A stretch of DNA of 64,000 nt, from NCBI RefSeq assembly GCF_003160695.1, contig NZ_QGDD01000007.1, positions 207,026 to 271,025 on the forward strand. The letters are read 5' to 3'. Both the position numbers and the translations under genes were made by a program. The notes beneath the pieces were generated by a model that saw only the letters and a list, made by a program, of their open reading frames with translations, ran no database searches and had not been told where the DNA came from. Origin of the DNA: Nocardioides silvaticus (lineage in GTDB: Bacteria; Actinomycetota; Actinomycetes; Propionibacteriales; Nocardioidaceae). This document shows, piece after piece, positions 42,988-50,656 of this stretch; the first letter of the stretch is position 1, and every line of letters starts with the position of its first letter.

Positions 42988-44445
42988 GTGAGCGACTGGT
43001 TCCTTCCCGCGGCCGAACGGCCGTGGACGTCCGGCAACCTGGTCGTTCCGCACGTGCACGGGGCGAGCTACTTCGCCCGCCTGCTGGAGGTCGTCGGAGC
43101 GACCGAGCCGGACGACCGCATCTTCCTCACCGACTGGCGCGGCGACGCCGACGAGCGCATGACGCCCGACGGGCCGACCGTCGGGGAGCTGCTCGCGTCG
43201 GCGTCGAGGCGCGGGGTGGAGGTGCGGGCCCTGCTGTGGCGGTCCCACCCCGGCCGCCTCAACAGCGAGGAGAACGAGCACCTCGGCTCGATCATCAACG
43301 AGAGCGGGGGCGAGGCGCTCCTCGACGAGCGGATCCGCCGCGGCGGGTCGCACCACCAGAAGCTGGTCGTCGTGCGGCGGCGGGGTCGGCCGGAGGAGGA
43401 CGTCGCGTTCGTCGGCGGCATCGACCTCTGCCACGGGCGCCGGGACGACGCCGGCCACGCGGGTGATCCCCAGGCGCCGCCGCTGGACGAGCGGTACGGC
43501 GCCACGCCGCCCTGGCACGACGCGATGGCCGAGATCCGGGGGCCGGCCGTGGCCGACGTGCTCGACACCTTCGCCGAGCGCTGGGACGACCCGACGCCCC
43601 TCGACCACCGCAACCCCTACCGGGCTCTGCTCCACCGCCTCGCCCGGATGCCGCGCCACCCCGAGCCGCTGCCCGAGCGGTGGGACCCTCCGCCCGAGGT
43701 CGGCACCCACCAGGTGCAGCTCCTGCGGACCTACCCGGCCAAGAGGCCGGCGTACCCTTTCGCGCCCGCCGGTGAGCGGTCGGTCGCCCGCGGCTACGCG
43801 CACGCCTTCCTGAGGGCTCGCCGGCTGATCTACCTGGAGGACCAGTACTTCTGGTCCGATGTCGTCGCCCGGGCGCTCGCCGAGGCACTGCGTCGCGAGC
43901 CGGACCTCCGGGTGATCGCCGTCGTCCCGCGGTTCCCCGAGGAGGACAACCGCGTCGGCGGACCGCCCTCGCTCTACGGCCAGCGGCTCGCCTACGACGC
44001 CCTGCACGAGGCCGGGGGCGACCGGTTCGCGATGTTCGACCTGGTGAACGACGCGGGCACCCCGGTCTACGTGCACGCGAAGATCTGCGTGGTCGACGAC
44101 CACTGGACGACGATCGGCTCCGACAACCTCAACCTGCGCTCCTGGACCCACGACTCGGAGCTGACCTGCGCTGTCGTCGACCCGGACGGCGACCTGCCGC
44201 GCAACCTCCGCTCGTCGCTGTGGGCCGAGCACCTCGGCCTTCCGGAGGACGACCCGCGCCTGAGCGACCTCGATCACGCTCTCGACCTCTGGCAGGACCG
44301 GGTCGGCGCTGCCGGCAGCCGCATCCGGTCGCACGAGCCGTCCGTCCTCCCGCCGCGCACCCGGCTCTGGGCCCGCCCGGCGTACCGGTACCTCTACGAC
44401 CCGGACGGCCGACCGCGCGGCCTGCGCGGCACGACCGAGTTCTGA
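42988..44445 (+). CDS. Phospholipase D-family protein
   Basis: A 485-residue protein with two HKD-type motifs. The second is complete (VHAKICVVDDHWTTIGSDN, about 361-379). The first, HHQKLVVVR (about 121), keeps His and Lys but has Arg in place of Asp at HxKx4D. GRRDDAGHAGDPQ and RLIYLEDQYFWSDV (about 275) are PLD-like. Cardiolipin synthase-like or phospholipase D chemistry is expected; the altered first motif may lower or change activity. No signal peptide, so it is cytosolic or peripheral. Own -10 box. Confidence 0.85.
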   Translation: MSDWFLPAAERPWTSGNLVVPHVHGASYFARLLEVVGATEPDDRIFLTDWRGDADERMTPDGPTVGELLASASRRGVEVRALLWRSHPGRLNSEENEHLGSIINESGGEALLDERIRRGGSHHQKLVVVRRRGRPEEDVAFVGGIDLCHGRRDDAGHAGDPQAPPLDERYGATPPWHDAMAEIRGPAVADVLDTFAERWDDPTPLDHRNPYRALLHRLARMPRHPEPLPERWDPPPEVGTHQVQLLRTYPAKRPAYPFAPAGERSVARGYAHAFLRARRLIYLEDQYFWSDVVARALAEALRREPDLRVIAVVPRFPEEDNRVGGPPSLYGQRLAYDALHEAGGDRFAMFDLVNDAGTPVYVHAKICVVDDHWTTIGSDNLNLRSWTHDSELTCAVVDPDGDLPRNLRSSLWAEHLGLPEDDPRLSDLDHALDLWQDRVGAAGSRIRSHEPSVLPPRTRLWARPAYRYLYDPDGRPRGLRGTTEF

Positions 44446-44454
44446 GCGACTGCC

Positions 44455-44460
44455 TAGGCT
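44455..44460 (+). promoter_or_regulatory. -10 box of the DUF2252 gene
   Basis: TAGGCT, 6 bases before the GTG at 44467. Confidence 0.55.
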
Positions 44461-44466
44461 GGCCGG

Positions 44467-45789
44467 GTGAGCAGCGGGGACCGCGAACGACGCCAGCAGG
44501 TCGTCGCCGTGCTGTCCCACGCGTTCGACGACCTGCTGCGGACCGACCCCCGCGGCTTCCGGACCAAGTTCCGCAAGATGGCCGCCGACCCGTTCGCGTT
44601 CTACCGCGGCTCGGCGTGCCTGTTCTACGCCGACCTGGCCGACCTCGAGGACCGCTGGGCCGACGAGCGGACCTCCCGCGTCTGGATCCACGGCGACCTG
44701 CACGCCGAGAACTTCGGGACCTACATGAACGCCGAGGGCCTGCTCGTCTTCGACGTCAACGACTTCGACGAGGCCTACCTCGGTCACTTCTCCTGGGACC
44801 TGCGCCGCTTCGTCGCCAGCCTGGCGCTGATGGGCTGGCAGAAGGCGCTGCCCGAGGACGACGTACGCAGCCTGGCCGCCCGTTACCTCCGGGCCTACGT
44901 CGACCAGGTCCGGCGGTACGCCGAGACCGACGACGACCTCGACGAGTTCGCACTGCGGCTCGACAACACCGAGGGCGCCGTGCACGCGATCCTGCAGGTC
45001 GCACGGAGGAGCACCCGCATCGACCTGCTCGAGTCCATGACCGTCGTGTCCGACCACGATCGACGGTTCGTCGACGACGCGACTGCGCGCCACCTCAACG
45101 CCGCGGAGCGCTCGATGGTGCTCGCCGCCTTCGACCGCTACCTCGAGACGATCCCGCCCCGGAAGCGATCGGGCCGGACGGTGTACTACGACGTCAAGGA
45201 CGTCGTGGCCAGCACCGGGTTCGGCATCGGCAGCGCCGGGCTGCCCGCCTACAACGTGCTGATCGAGGGCTTCAACCAGGCCCTCGAGAACGACATCGTC
45301 CTCAGCATGAAGCAGGGCAACCACCCCGCCGCCAGCCAGGTGGTGAAGGACAGGCGCATCCGCGACTTCTTCGAGCACGACGGCCACCGCACCGTGGTGA
45401 GCCAGCGCGCCCTCCAGGCGCACACCGACCAGTTCCTCGGCTGGACCACCATCGACGGCACCGGGTTCGTCGTGGCCGAGCTCTCGCCGTACGAGGTCGA
45501 CCTGGACTGGAGCGACATCACCGAGCCCGACGAGATCGCCCCGCTCCTGGAGGACCTCGGCCGCGCGACGGCGAAGGTGCACTGCGCCTCCGACGAGGAC
45601 AGCGACGAGGAGCTGGTCGAGTTCCAGACCGAGGAGGCGATCCTCGGGGTCATCGGGGAGCGCGAGGAGGAGTTCGTCGACGACCTGGTCGACTTCGCCC
45701 TTGCGTACGCCGAGACCGTGCGCGACGACCACGCGCTGTTCGTCGACGCGTTCCGGGCCGGCGACATCGCCGGTCTGTCGGCGACCTGA
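44467..45789 (+). CDS. DUF2252 protein (phosphotransferase-like)
   Basis: A 440-residue protein. FYRGSACLFYADLADL, VWIHGDLHAENFGTYM (about 75-90) and LVFDVNDFDEAYLGHFSWDL (about 93-112) give the kinase-like HGDLHxEN and DxND/DFD pieces used by aminoglycoside phosphotransferases, which is why DUF2252 is viewed as a small-molecule kinase fold. A true target is unknown. TVYYDVKDVVASTGFGIGSAG and RALQAHTDQFLGWTT are also family-typical. Ends 3 bases from the convergent hypothetical gene. Confidence 0.85.
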   Translation: MSSGDRERRQQVVAVLSHAFDDLLRTDPRGFRTKFRKMAADPFAFYRGSACLFYADLADLEDRWADERTSRVWIHGDLHAENFGTYMNAEGLLVFDVNDFDEAYLGHFSWDLRRFVASLALMGWQKALPEDDVRSLAARYLRAYVDQVRRYAETDDDLDEFALRLDNTEGAVHAILQVARRSTRIDLLESMTVVSDHDRRFVDDATARHLNAAERSMVLAAFDRYLETIPPRKRSGRTVYYDVKDVVASTGFGIGSAGLPAYNVLIEGFNQALENDIVLSMKQGNHPAASQVVKDRRIRDFFEHDGHRTVVSQRALQAHTDQFLGWTTIDGTGFVVAELSPYEVDLDWSDITEPDEIAPLLEDLGRATAKVHCASDEDSDEELVEFQTEEAILGVIGEREEEFVDDLVDFALAYAETVRDDHALFVDAFRAGDIAGLSAT

Positions 45790-45792
45790 GGG

Positions 45793-46203
45793 CTACTGCT
45801 CCGGGAGCTCGTCCGGGTCGCCCTGGGCCTCGGCCTTGCGCGCCTGCTCACGGATCCGCCGTCCCGCGACGCGGATGAAGACCACACTGACTGCGACTCC
45901 GGCCGCCACCACCCCGATGGCGATGGGAGCCATCAACACCGTGTCCTCGGGGCTCTTCAGGACGATCCCGCACAGGTAGATGCTCAGCCCGACCGTCAGC
46001 AGCAGGAAGCCGATCCGCTTCTCCGCCAGCAGCCGCGCGTGGGTGGAGACCGCGTCCGGCTCGCCGAGCGCGGAGCCCTCGTCGTCGACCTCCTCGCGGA
46101 GCTCGACGACGGACTCGGCGTTGTGAGCGTGCGAGAGGACCGCCGCACCGACCAGGTCGAGCGCGACACCGGTCACGAGGAGGGTCTCGGTCAGGAAGGA
46201 CAC
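45793..46203 (-). CDS. Three-span membrane protein of unknown function
   Basis: A 136-residue protein with hydrophobic segments TETLLVTGVALDLVGAAVL (about 5-23), RIGFLLLTVGLSIYLCGIVL (about 63-82) and APIAIGVVAAGVAVSVVFI (about 92-110), an acidic loop (VVELREEVDDEGSALGEPDA) and a charged C-terminus. No family recognised. GTG start with TAGCGT 5 bases upstream (46209-46214). Confidence 0.65.
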   Translation of the reverse strand: MSFLTETLLVTGVALDLVGAAVLSHAHNAESVVELREEVDDEGSALGEPDAVSTHARLLAEKRIGFLLLTVGLSIYLCGIVLKSPEDTVLMAPIAIGVVAAGVAVSVVFIRVAGRRIREQARKAEAQGDPDELPEQ

Positions 46204-46258
46204 GGCGCACGCTAACCCGGGGCAACGGCCCGACGCGCGCAGGCGCGCGTGAGGTCGG

Positions 46259-46331
46259 TGCCCCCGGTAGGAGTCGAACCTACGACCTTTCGCTTAGGAG
46301 GCGGCTGCTCTATCCACTGAGCTACGGGGGC
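46259..46331 (-). tRNA. tRNA-Arg (anticodon CCT)
   Basis: Acceptor stem GCCCCCG with CGGGGGC; D arm GCTCAGTGGATAGAGC; T arm with GGTTCGACTCC. The anticodon loop CTCCTAA gives CCT, reading AGG. The anticodon stem pairs only three of five (GCCGC with GCGAA: G-A and C-A at the top). CCA is not encoded. The gene is one of the rare-codon Arg tRNAs in a high-GC genome. Confidence 0.92.
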
Positions 46332-46382
46332 TCGGCTGCGGCATTGTTTCAGGTCCGGGCCCGTGGACCACAGCCGAGGCGG

Positions 46383-47456
46383 TCATCGCCGACGTCGGCC
46401 GAGCGGCTGGTGGGTGATGCCGTCGTCGATCATCTGCTGGAACTGGTCCGCGATGGTGTCCTCCATGGCGCGGTAGGTGAGCCCCAGCTCCCGGACCGAG
46501 CGGCTGTTGTCGAACTCCAGCGGGTAGCCGACGTTCTTCTCGACGAACTCGCGGGTGTAGCCGGCGACCGGGGCGACCAGCTTGAACAGCGGCTTCGGCA
46601 TCTTCAGCACCGGGAACGGGTAGCTGTGGCCGAAGCGCTTCCGCAGGATCCGGCCGATCCCGAGCATCGACGTGCTGCCCGCGCTGGTGATGTAGCGGTC
46701 GTGCGCCTCCGGCGTGAAGCCGGCGAGCAGGTGGGCCCGTGCGACGTCGCGGACGTCGACCAGGCCGAACCGCAGGTCGGGTGCGCCACCGGCGAGGCTG
46801 CCGTCGATGAACGCCTTCATCGTCGTCATCGACCCCGACTTGCTGGCGGTCGTCAGGGCGGGGCCGAGCACCAGGCCGGGGTGGATCGTTACGAGGTCCC
46901 AACGGTCCTGGGCACGGCAGATCTCCCACGCCGCCTGCTCGGCGACGGTCTTGGAGTAGGGGTAGGGCTGGTGGTCGAGGCTGCTGGTCGTGTTCCAGTC
47001 CGCCTCGGTGAACGGGCCGCGGCCGACCATGTCGACGTTGTCGCCCTGGATCGCCACCACGCTGCTGGTGAGCACGACCCGCTTCACCGACGGGGTCGCG
47101 TCGACGCTGCCGAGCACGTTGCGCGTGCCCTCGAGCGCGGGCTTCACCAGCTGCCGCTCCGGGTCGCGCACCTTGCCGAGCAGGAACGGCGAGGCGGTGT
47201 GGATCACCAGCTCGCAGCCGGCCATCGCCTCGGCGTACGCCCCCTCGTCGAGCAGGTCGGCGCGGTGCAGGGTGAGCCGGCCCTCGTGCTCGGCCGCGAG
47301 AGCGTGCAGGTGCTCGAGCCCGGTCGGCTTGTCAGGGTCGCGGACGGTGCCGCGCACGACATGGCCGTCCTCGAGCAGGTAACGGACGATCCAGCTGGCG
47401 ATGTAGCCGGTCGCCCCCGTCACGAGCACGGGCTTGGTCGGGTCGATCTCGGTCAC
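46383..47456 (-). CDS. SDR-type NAD(P)-dependent epimerase/dehydratase (dihydroflavonol-reductase-like)
   Basis: A 357-residue extended SDR. VLVTGATGYIASWIVRYLLE (about 10-29) binds the cofactor, VIHTASPFLL lies in the middle, and the catalytic tyrosine/lysine is PYPYSKTVAEQAAW (YxxxK, about 163). HPGLVLGPAL follows. It matches dihydroflavonol-4-reductase / aldehyde-reductase-like members that reduce an aldehyde or ketone; substrate unknown. GTG start with an AGAGGAA ribosome site. Divergent from the LCP gene, 84 bases away. Confidence 0.88.
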   Translation of the reverse strand: MTEIDPTKPVLVTGATGYIASWIVRYLLEDGHVVRGTVRDPDKPTGLEHLHALAAEHEGRLTLHRADLLDEGAYAEAMAGCELVIHTASPFLLGKVRDPERQLVKPALEGTRNVLGSVDATPSVKRVVLTSSVVAIQGDNVDMVGRGPFTEADWNTTSSLDHQPYPYSKTVAEQAAWEICRAQDRWDLVTIHPGLVLGPALTTASKSGSMTTMKAFIDGSLAGGAPDLRFGLVDVRDVARAHLLAGFTPEAHDRYITSAGSTSMLGIGRILRKRFGHSYPFPVLKMPKPLFKLVAPVAGYTREFVEKNVGYPLEFDNSRSVRELGLTYRAMEDTIADQFQQMIDDGITHQPLGRRRR

Positions 47457-47528
47457 GTGGGTTCCTCTCGCCTGGCTCCCCGGCGGGACAACCTACCCGC
47501 GTGATTCGGCAGCGTTGCGTCGGTTCGT

Positions 47529-47534
47529 CACAAT
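47529..47534 (+). promoter_or_regulatory. -10-like box of the LCP gene
   Basis: CACAAT, 6 bases before the ATG at 47541. Confidence 0.45.
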
Positions 47535-47540
47535 GGTGGG

Positions 47541-48806
47541 ATGAGCGAGAACTCCGACGTCCCGGGCGCGCCCTCGAGCGACCCCGAGGGCGGCCGGAGA
47601 TGGCGCGCCCGCCGGTCGACGAGCTCGGTCACCACCAGTGGTGTCGCCGGCAAGCGGCGGCTGCGCAAGCGGCACACCGTGGCCAAGGTGATCACCGCGA
47701 CGCTGGTCGCCCTCGCCATCGGTACGGCGACCTCCGTGGTGCTCGCCTACAACCACTGGAACTCCAACCTCGACGTCAAGGACCTCGACCCCCAGCTCGG
47801 GACCGACCGGCCGCCGAAGGAGGAGGTCGAGGGCCCCAAGGAGCCGATGAACATCCTGGTGATGGGCTCCGACAGCCGTGACTGCCAGGGCTGCAACATC
47901 GACGGCCTCACCGGCGACGGCGAGCGGTCCGACACCACGATCATGCTGCACCTCTCGGCGGACCGGAAGCGCGCCTACGGCATCTCGGTGCCGCGCGACA
48001 CCCTCGTCGACCGACCGACCTGCTACGACGAGGACGGCGGGGAGATCCCGGGAGCCGACGACGTCATCTGGAACGAGGCGTACGCCGTCGGCGGGCCCGC
48101 CTGCACCATCCGCCAGTTCGAGCAGGTCACCGGCGTGCGCATCGACAACTACGTCGTCATCGACTTCCAGGGCTTCAAAGACATGGTCAACGCCCTCGAC
48201 GGCGTCGAGGTGTGCATCCCCCAGGACATCGTCGACACCGAGCACGGGATCACGCTCGACGCCGGCACGCGGGAGATCAAGGGCGACGAGGCGCTCAGCT
48301 ACGTGCGGGTGCGCCACGTGGGCAACGGCACCGACCCCGAGCGGATCCGGCGGCAGCAGGCGTTCATGGCGGCCATGATCAACAAGGCGATCTCGGCCGG
48401 CATGCTGGCCCGACCCGATCGGATGCTCTCCTTCCTCAATGCGGTGACCGAGTCGATCCAGACCGACTACAAGAACATCGGCGAGCTCTCCGAGCTCGGC
48501 CAGAGCTTCCAGGGCATCGGGCTCGACAACATCAAGTTCCTGACCACCCCGTGGGTCTACTCGACCGCCCAGGAGGGGCGGGTCGAGTGGACGCCGGAGG
48601 TCAACGCTCTCTGGAAGCTCGTCATCGGCGACAAGCCGCTGAGCGAGCAGTTCGCCGAGCAGGCGATCACCGCGGCCGACGACCCGTCGGGATCGGACAG
48701 CTCGGGCGAGGCGACCCAGGACCCCAGCCAGTCCCCGGGCGGCGGCGGCAAGAAGGACCGCGGCCTCTCCGACGACGCCCGCGAGAGCGCAGGGCTCTGC
48801 ACGTGA
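47541..48806 (+). CDS. LytR-CpsA-Psr (LCP) family cell-wall glycopolymer transferase
   Basis: A 421-residue protein: basic cytoplasmic tail (KRRLRKRHTVAK), one span (VITATLVALAIGTATSVVLA, about 52-71), and an exported LCP domain (about 105-320) with NILVMGSDSRDC, ERSDTTIMLHL, YGISVPRDTLVDRP and DEALSYVRVRHV, which hold the conserved Arg and Asp. LCP enzymes join teichoic-acid-like or arabinogalactan polymers to peptidoglycan from lipid carriers. The Ser/Gly-rich tail (about 375-421) is disordered. GTGA overlap with the next small ORF. Confidence 0.92.
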   Translation: MSENSDVPGAPSSDPEGGRRWRARRSTSSVTTSGVAGKRRLRKRHTVAKVITATLVALAIGTATSVVLAYNHWNSNLDVKDLDPQLGTDRPPKEEVEGPKEPMNILVMGSDSRDCQGCNIDGLTGDGERSDTTIMLHLSADRKRAYGISVPRDTLVDRPTCYDEDGGEIPGADDVIWNEAYAVGGPACTIRQFEQVTGVRIDNYVVIDFQGFKDMVNALDGVEVCIPQDIVDTEHGITLDAGTREIKGDEALSYVRVRHVGNGTDPERIRRQQAFMAAMINKAISAGMLARPDRMLSFLNAVTESIQTDYKNIGELSELGQSFQGIGLDNIKFLTTPWVYSTAQEGRVEWTPEVNALWKLVIGDKPLSEQFAEQAITAADDPSGSDSSGEATQDPSQSPGGGGKKDRGLSDDARESAGLCT

Positions 48807-49036
48807 GCAAGGACGAGGTCTCGACAGGCTCGACCACCAACGGCTCGACCACCACCCGCTCGACCACCAACGGCTCGAGCGACTGGGAGAAGCGGAAGCG
48901 CCGGGCCGAGGTCTTCGGCGACGCGCTCCCGGAGGTCACCCGCGACGAGCGGGACCCCGGGGAGAAGGCCGACGACGGCGAGTCCGCCGGCGAGCGCTGG
49001 CTGAAGGCGCAGGTGCCCCCTCACCACGGCGGCTGA
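48803..49036 (+). CDS. Small protein with repeat-derived STGSTTNGS linker
   Basis: A 77-residue product that starts GTG on the LCP stop (GTGA). Its first third (DEVSTGSTTNGSTTTRSTTN) is low-complexity Ser/Thr/Gly, encoded by a copy of the TCGACAGGCTCG repeat followed by two more CTCGACCACC pieces; the rest is charged (WEKRKRRAEVFGDALPEVTRDERDPGEKAD in pieces) and ends SAGERWLKAQVPPHHGG. The charged segment is typical of a conserved small actinobacterial protein found after LCP genes; function unknown. Confidence 0.6.
   Translation: MSKDEVSTGSTTNGSTTTRSTTNGSSDWEKRKRRAEVFGDALPEVTRDERDPGEKADDGESAGERWLKAQVPPHHGG
48821..48832. repeat. Intragenic short repeat, core TCGACAGGCTCG
   Basis: Exact core; two more CTCGACCACC pieces follow at 48844 and 48859 regions, forming a degenerate tandem tract read as Ser/Thr/Gly. 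Confidence 0.65.
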
Positions 49037-49061
49037 GGAGGCACCTGGGGGCTGCGTCCGG

Positions 49062-49415
49062 TCAGGGTCGGTTGGCCAGCGCGTCCCGGATCTCGATGAG
49101 CAGCTCGACCTCGGTGGGGCCCGCCTCGTCGACCGGGAAGAACTTCTCCTTGGCCTTCGTGTAGGGCGTCACCACGAGGAAGTAGACGACGGCGGACAGG
49201 ATCACGAACGCGATCACCGCGTTGATGAAGTTGCCGACGTTGACGCCGGCGATCTCGGCACTGCCGAAGTCGGGCTGGTCACCGATCTTGCCGATGAAGC
49301 CCATCAGCGTCGCCGTGAACGTCTCGACGACGGCCGCGAAGGACAGCGCCATGATCAGGCCGACGGCGATCTCGACGAGATTGCCGCGGAGCAAGAAGTT
49401 CTTGAACCCGGACAT
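49062..49415 (-). CDS. mscL: Large-conductance mechanosensitive channel
   Basis: A 117-residue MscL. FKNFLLRGNLVEIAVGLIMA (about 3-22) is the N-terminal helix and first span, with the pore-lining glycine pattern; GNFINAVIAFVILSAVVYFL (about 66-85) is the second span, and the C-terminal helix has EVELLIEIRDALA. It opens under membrane tension to release solutes on osmotic downshock. ATG 49415 is chosen for its GAGGAGA ribosome site. Mycobacterium keeps mscL in the same neighbourhood (Rv0985c). Confidence 0.93.
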   Translation of the reverse strand: MSGFKNFLLRGNLVEIAVGLIMALSFAAVVETFTATLMGFIGKIGDQPDFGSAEIAGVNVGNFINAVIAFVILSAVVYFLVVTPYTKAKEKFFPVDEAGPTEVELLIEIRDALANRP

Positions 49416-49475
49416 GCCATTTCTCCTCTGTCTCCGAGATGACTTCCCCACCCCCGGCAGGGACCGTTCTCGAAC

Positions 49476-50129
49476 CTAGCGGTTCGTCCACGCGTACGTC
49501 ACGAACGCCGTCACCGCAGCGGCAGTGACCGAATCCACCATCGTGGCGGGGATCCCGACCACGACGAGCCGCCCGGTGAGCGCGTCCGGCGCCTCCTGCG
49601 ACAACGCGGGTACGGCGAGCACGACCGCCTCGTTCGCGATCGTCGTCGTGGTGCGCGCCTCCGGGTCGGTGGCCAGCAGCTCGACCTCGTCGCCCACGCG
49701 GAGCAGACCCGCCTGGGCGGCGTCGGAGAGCCGCACCGGCACCGCGACCGTGCCCGGCGCGGTGTCGGCCAGCCCGGGTCCGACGAGCCGCACGTCGGTG
49801 ACCGGCTCGCCGGCGCGGACCGGCGCGGCGAGGATCGCGCGCTCCGCCACGGCCGGATCGGTCAGCGCGCCCGCAGGCTTCGCCTCCGGCGGCAGCGCGG
49901 CGGTCGCCAGGTCACCCGGTCCGAGGACGGCGCCGGCCGGCAGGTCCCGCGCGGCGACCAGCACCTCGACGCTGGGTGCGGGCGGAGGCGCCGTCGCCCG
50001 CAGCCCCGCCGCAACCGCTCCCGCCACGCAGAGCACGGCCAGCAGCCGGCGACGACGGCGGACGGCGCGTCGTACGGCCGTCAGCCGGTCGAGCAGGCGG
50101 ACGCGACGAGGGTGCTCCCGAGCAGGCAT
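49476..50129 (-). CDS. SAF-domain (CpaB/RcpC-like) membrane protein
   Basis: A 217-residue protein: basic cytoplasmic head (VRRAVRRRRRLLAV), one span (LLAVLCVAGAVAAGLRATAP, about 28-47), then VEVLVAARDLPAGAVLGPGD (about 54-73), the first part of a SAF domain, and a C-terminal domain with DEVELLATDPEARTTTTIAN. SAF/CpaB proteins sit at the base of Flp-type pili; no other pilus gene is near, so it may have a different envelope role. ATG with TAGCGT 6 bases upstream (50136-50141). Confidence 0.8.
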   Translation of the reverse strand: MPAREHPRRVRLLDRLTAVRRAVRRRRRLLAVLCVAGAVAAGLRATAPPPAPSVEVLVAARDLPAGAVLGPGDLATAALPPEAKPAGALTDPAVAERAILAAPVRAGEPVTDVRLVGPGLADTAPGTVAVPVRLSDAAQAGLLRVGDEVELLATDPEARTTTTIANEAVVLAVPALSQEAPDALTGRLVVVGIPATMVDSVTAAAVTAFVTYAWTNR

Positions 50130-50237
50130 GGCCCGACGCTAGGAGCAACGGCCCACCCACCGCGCCCCGTCGCGCGGTTGTGCACAGGTCTCGGCACTCC
50201 CTGCGCAGAGCGCTCGGGCTGCTCGACCACCGAGAGG

Positions 50238-50558
50238 TCAGGCGGAGGCAGCGGCCGCGGTCGAGGTCGACGAGCCGGTGGAGCTCGAGGAGTCGCTCGA
50301 CGAGCTGGAGGAGCTCGAGGAGTCGGACGAGGACGTGCTCGCGGCGGGGGTGCTGGTCGAGGTCTCGCTCGACGAGCCGCTGCTGCGGCTGTCGGTGCGG
50401 TAGAAGCCCGAGCCCTTGAAGACCACGCCGACGGCGTTGAAGAGCTTGCGGAGCTTGCCGGAGCACTCCGGGCAGACGGTCAGGGCTTCGTCGGAGAAGC
50501 TCTGGAACTGCTCGAAGGCGTGGTCGCACTCGGTGCAGGCGTACTGGTAGGTCGGCAT
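50238..50558 (-). CDS. ruc: FmdB-type zinc-ribbon, Ser-rich chaperone-like protein (Ruc / Rv0991c homologue)
   Basis: A 106-residue protein. The N-terminal MPTYQYACTECDHAFEQFQS and LTVCPECSGKLRKLF give two CxxC pairs, the FmdB zinc ribbon. From about 60 onward the chain is almost only Ser and Thr (DSSSSSSSSSDSSSSTGSST), a disordered tail. Mycobacterial Rv0991c (Ruc) has this design and is a redox-regulated chaperone acting with the Hsp70 system; the equivalent role here is inferred from homology and context. Controlled by a CIRCE-like site. Repeat CGACNACCGAGAGGTCA runs into the stop codon. Confidence 0.85.
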   Translation of the reverse strand: MPTYQYACTECDHAFEQFQSFSDEALTVCPECSGKLRKLFNAVGVVFKGSGFYRTDSRSSGSSSETSTSTPAASTSSSDSSSSSSSSSDSSSSTGSSTSTAAAASA

Positions 50559-50588
50559 CGGTTCTCCACTGGGATCGCGCAGTGAGTG

Positions 50589-50615
50589 TTAGCACTCTCG
50601 TGTATCGACTGCCAA
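50589..50615 (-). promoter_or_regulatory. CIRCE-like operator (HrcA site) on the Ruc promoter
   Basis: TTAGCACTC-N9-GACTGCCAA, 16 of 18 positions of the CIRCE consensus TTAGCACTC-N9-GAGTGCTAA. On the minus strand a promoter overlaps it: -35 TTGGCA (50615-50610), 18-base spacer, -10 TAACAC (50591-50586), 27 bases from the start codon. HrcA would repress this promoter and release it on heat shock. Confidence 0.7.
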
Positions 50616-50656
50616 GTGTACGGGAGTCCGGGGGCAACCGGCACAATGTCGGCACC

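Noticed and set aside
49476..50129. Flp pilus locus
   Set aside because: Only one CpaB/SAF-like protein is present; no pilin, ATPase or TadB/C genes are nearby.
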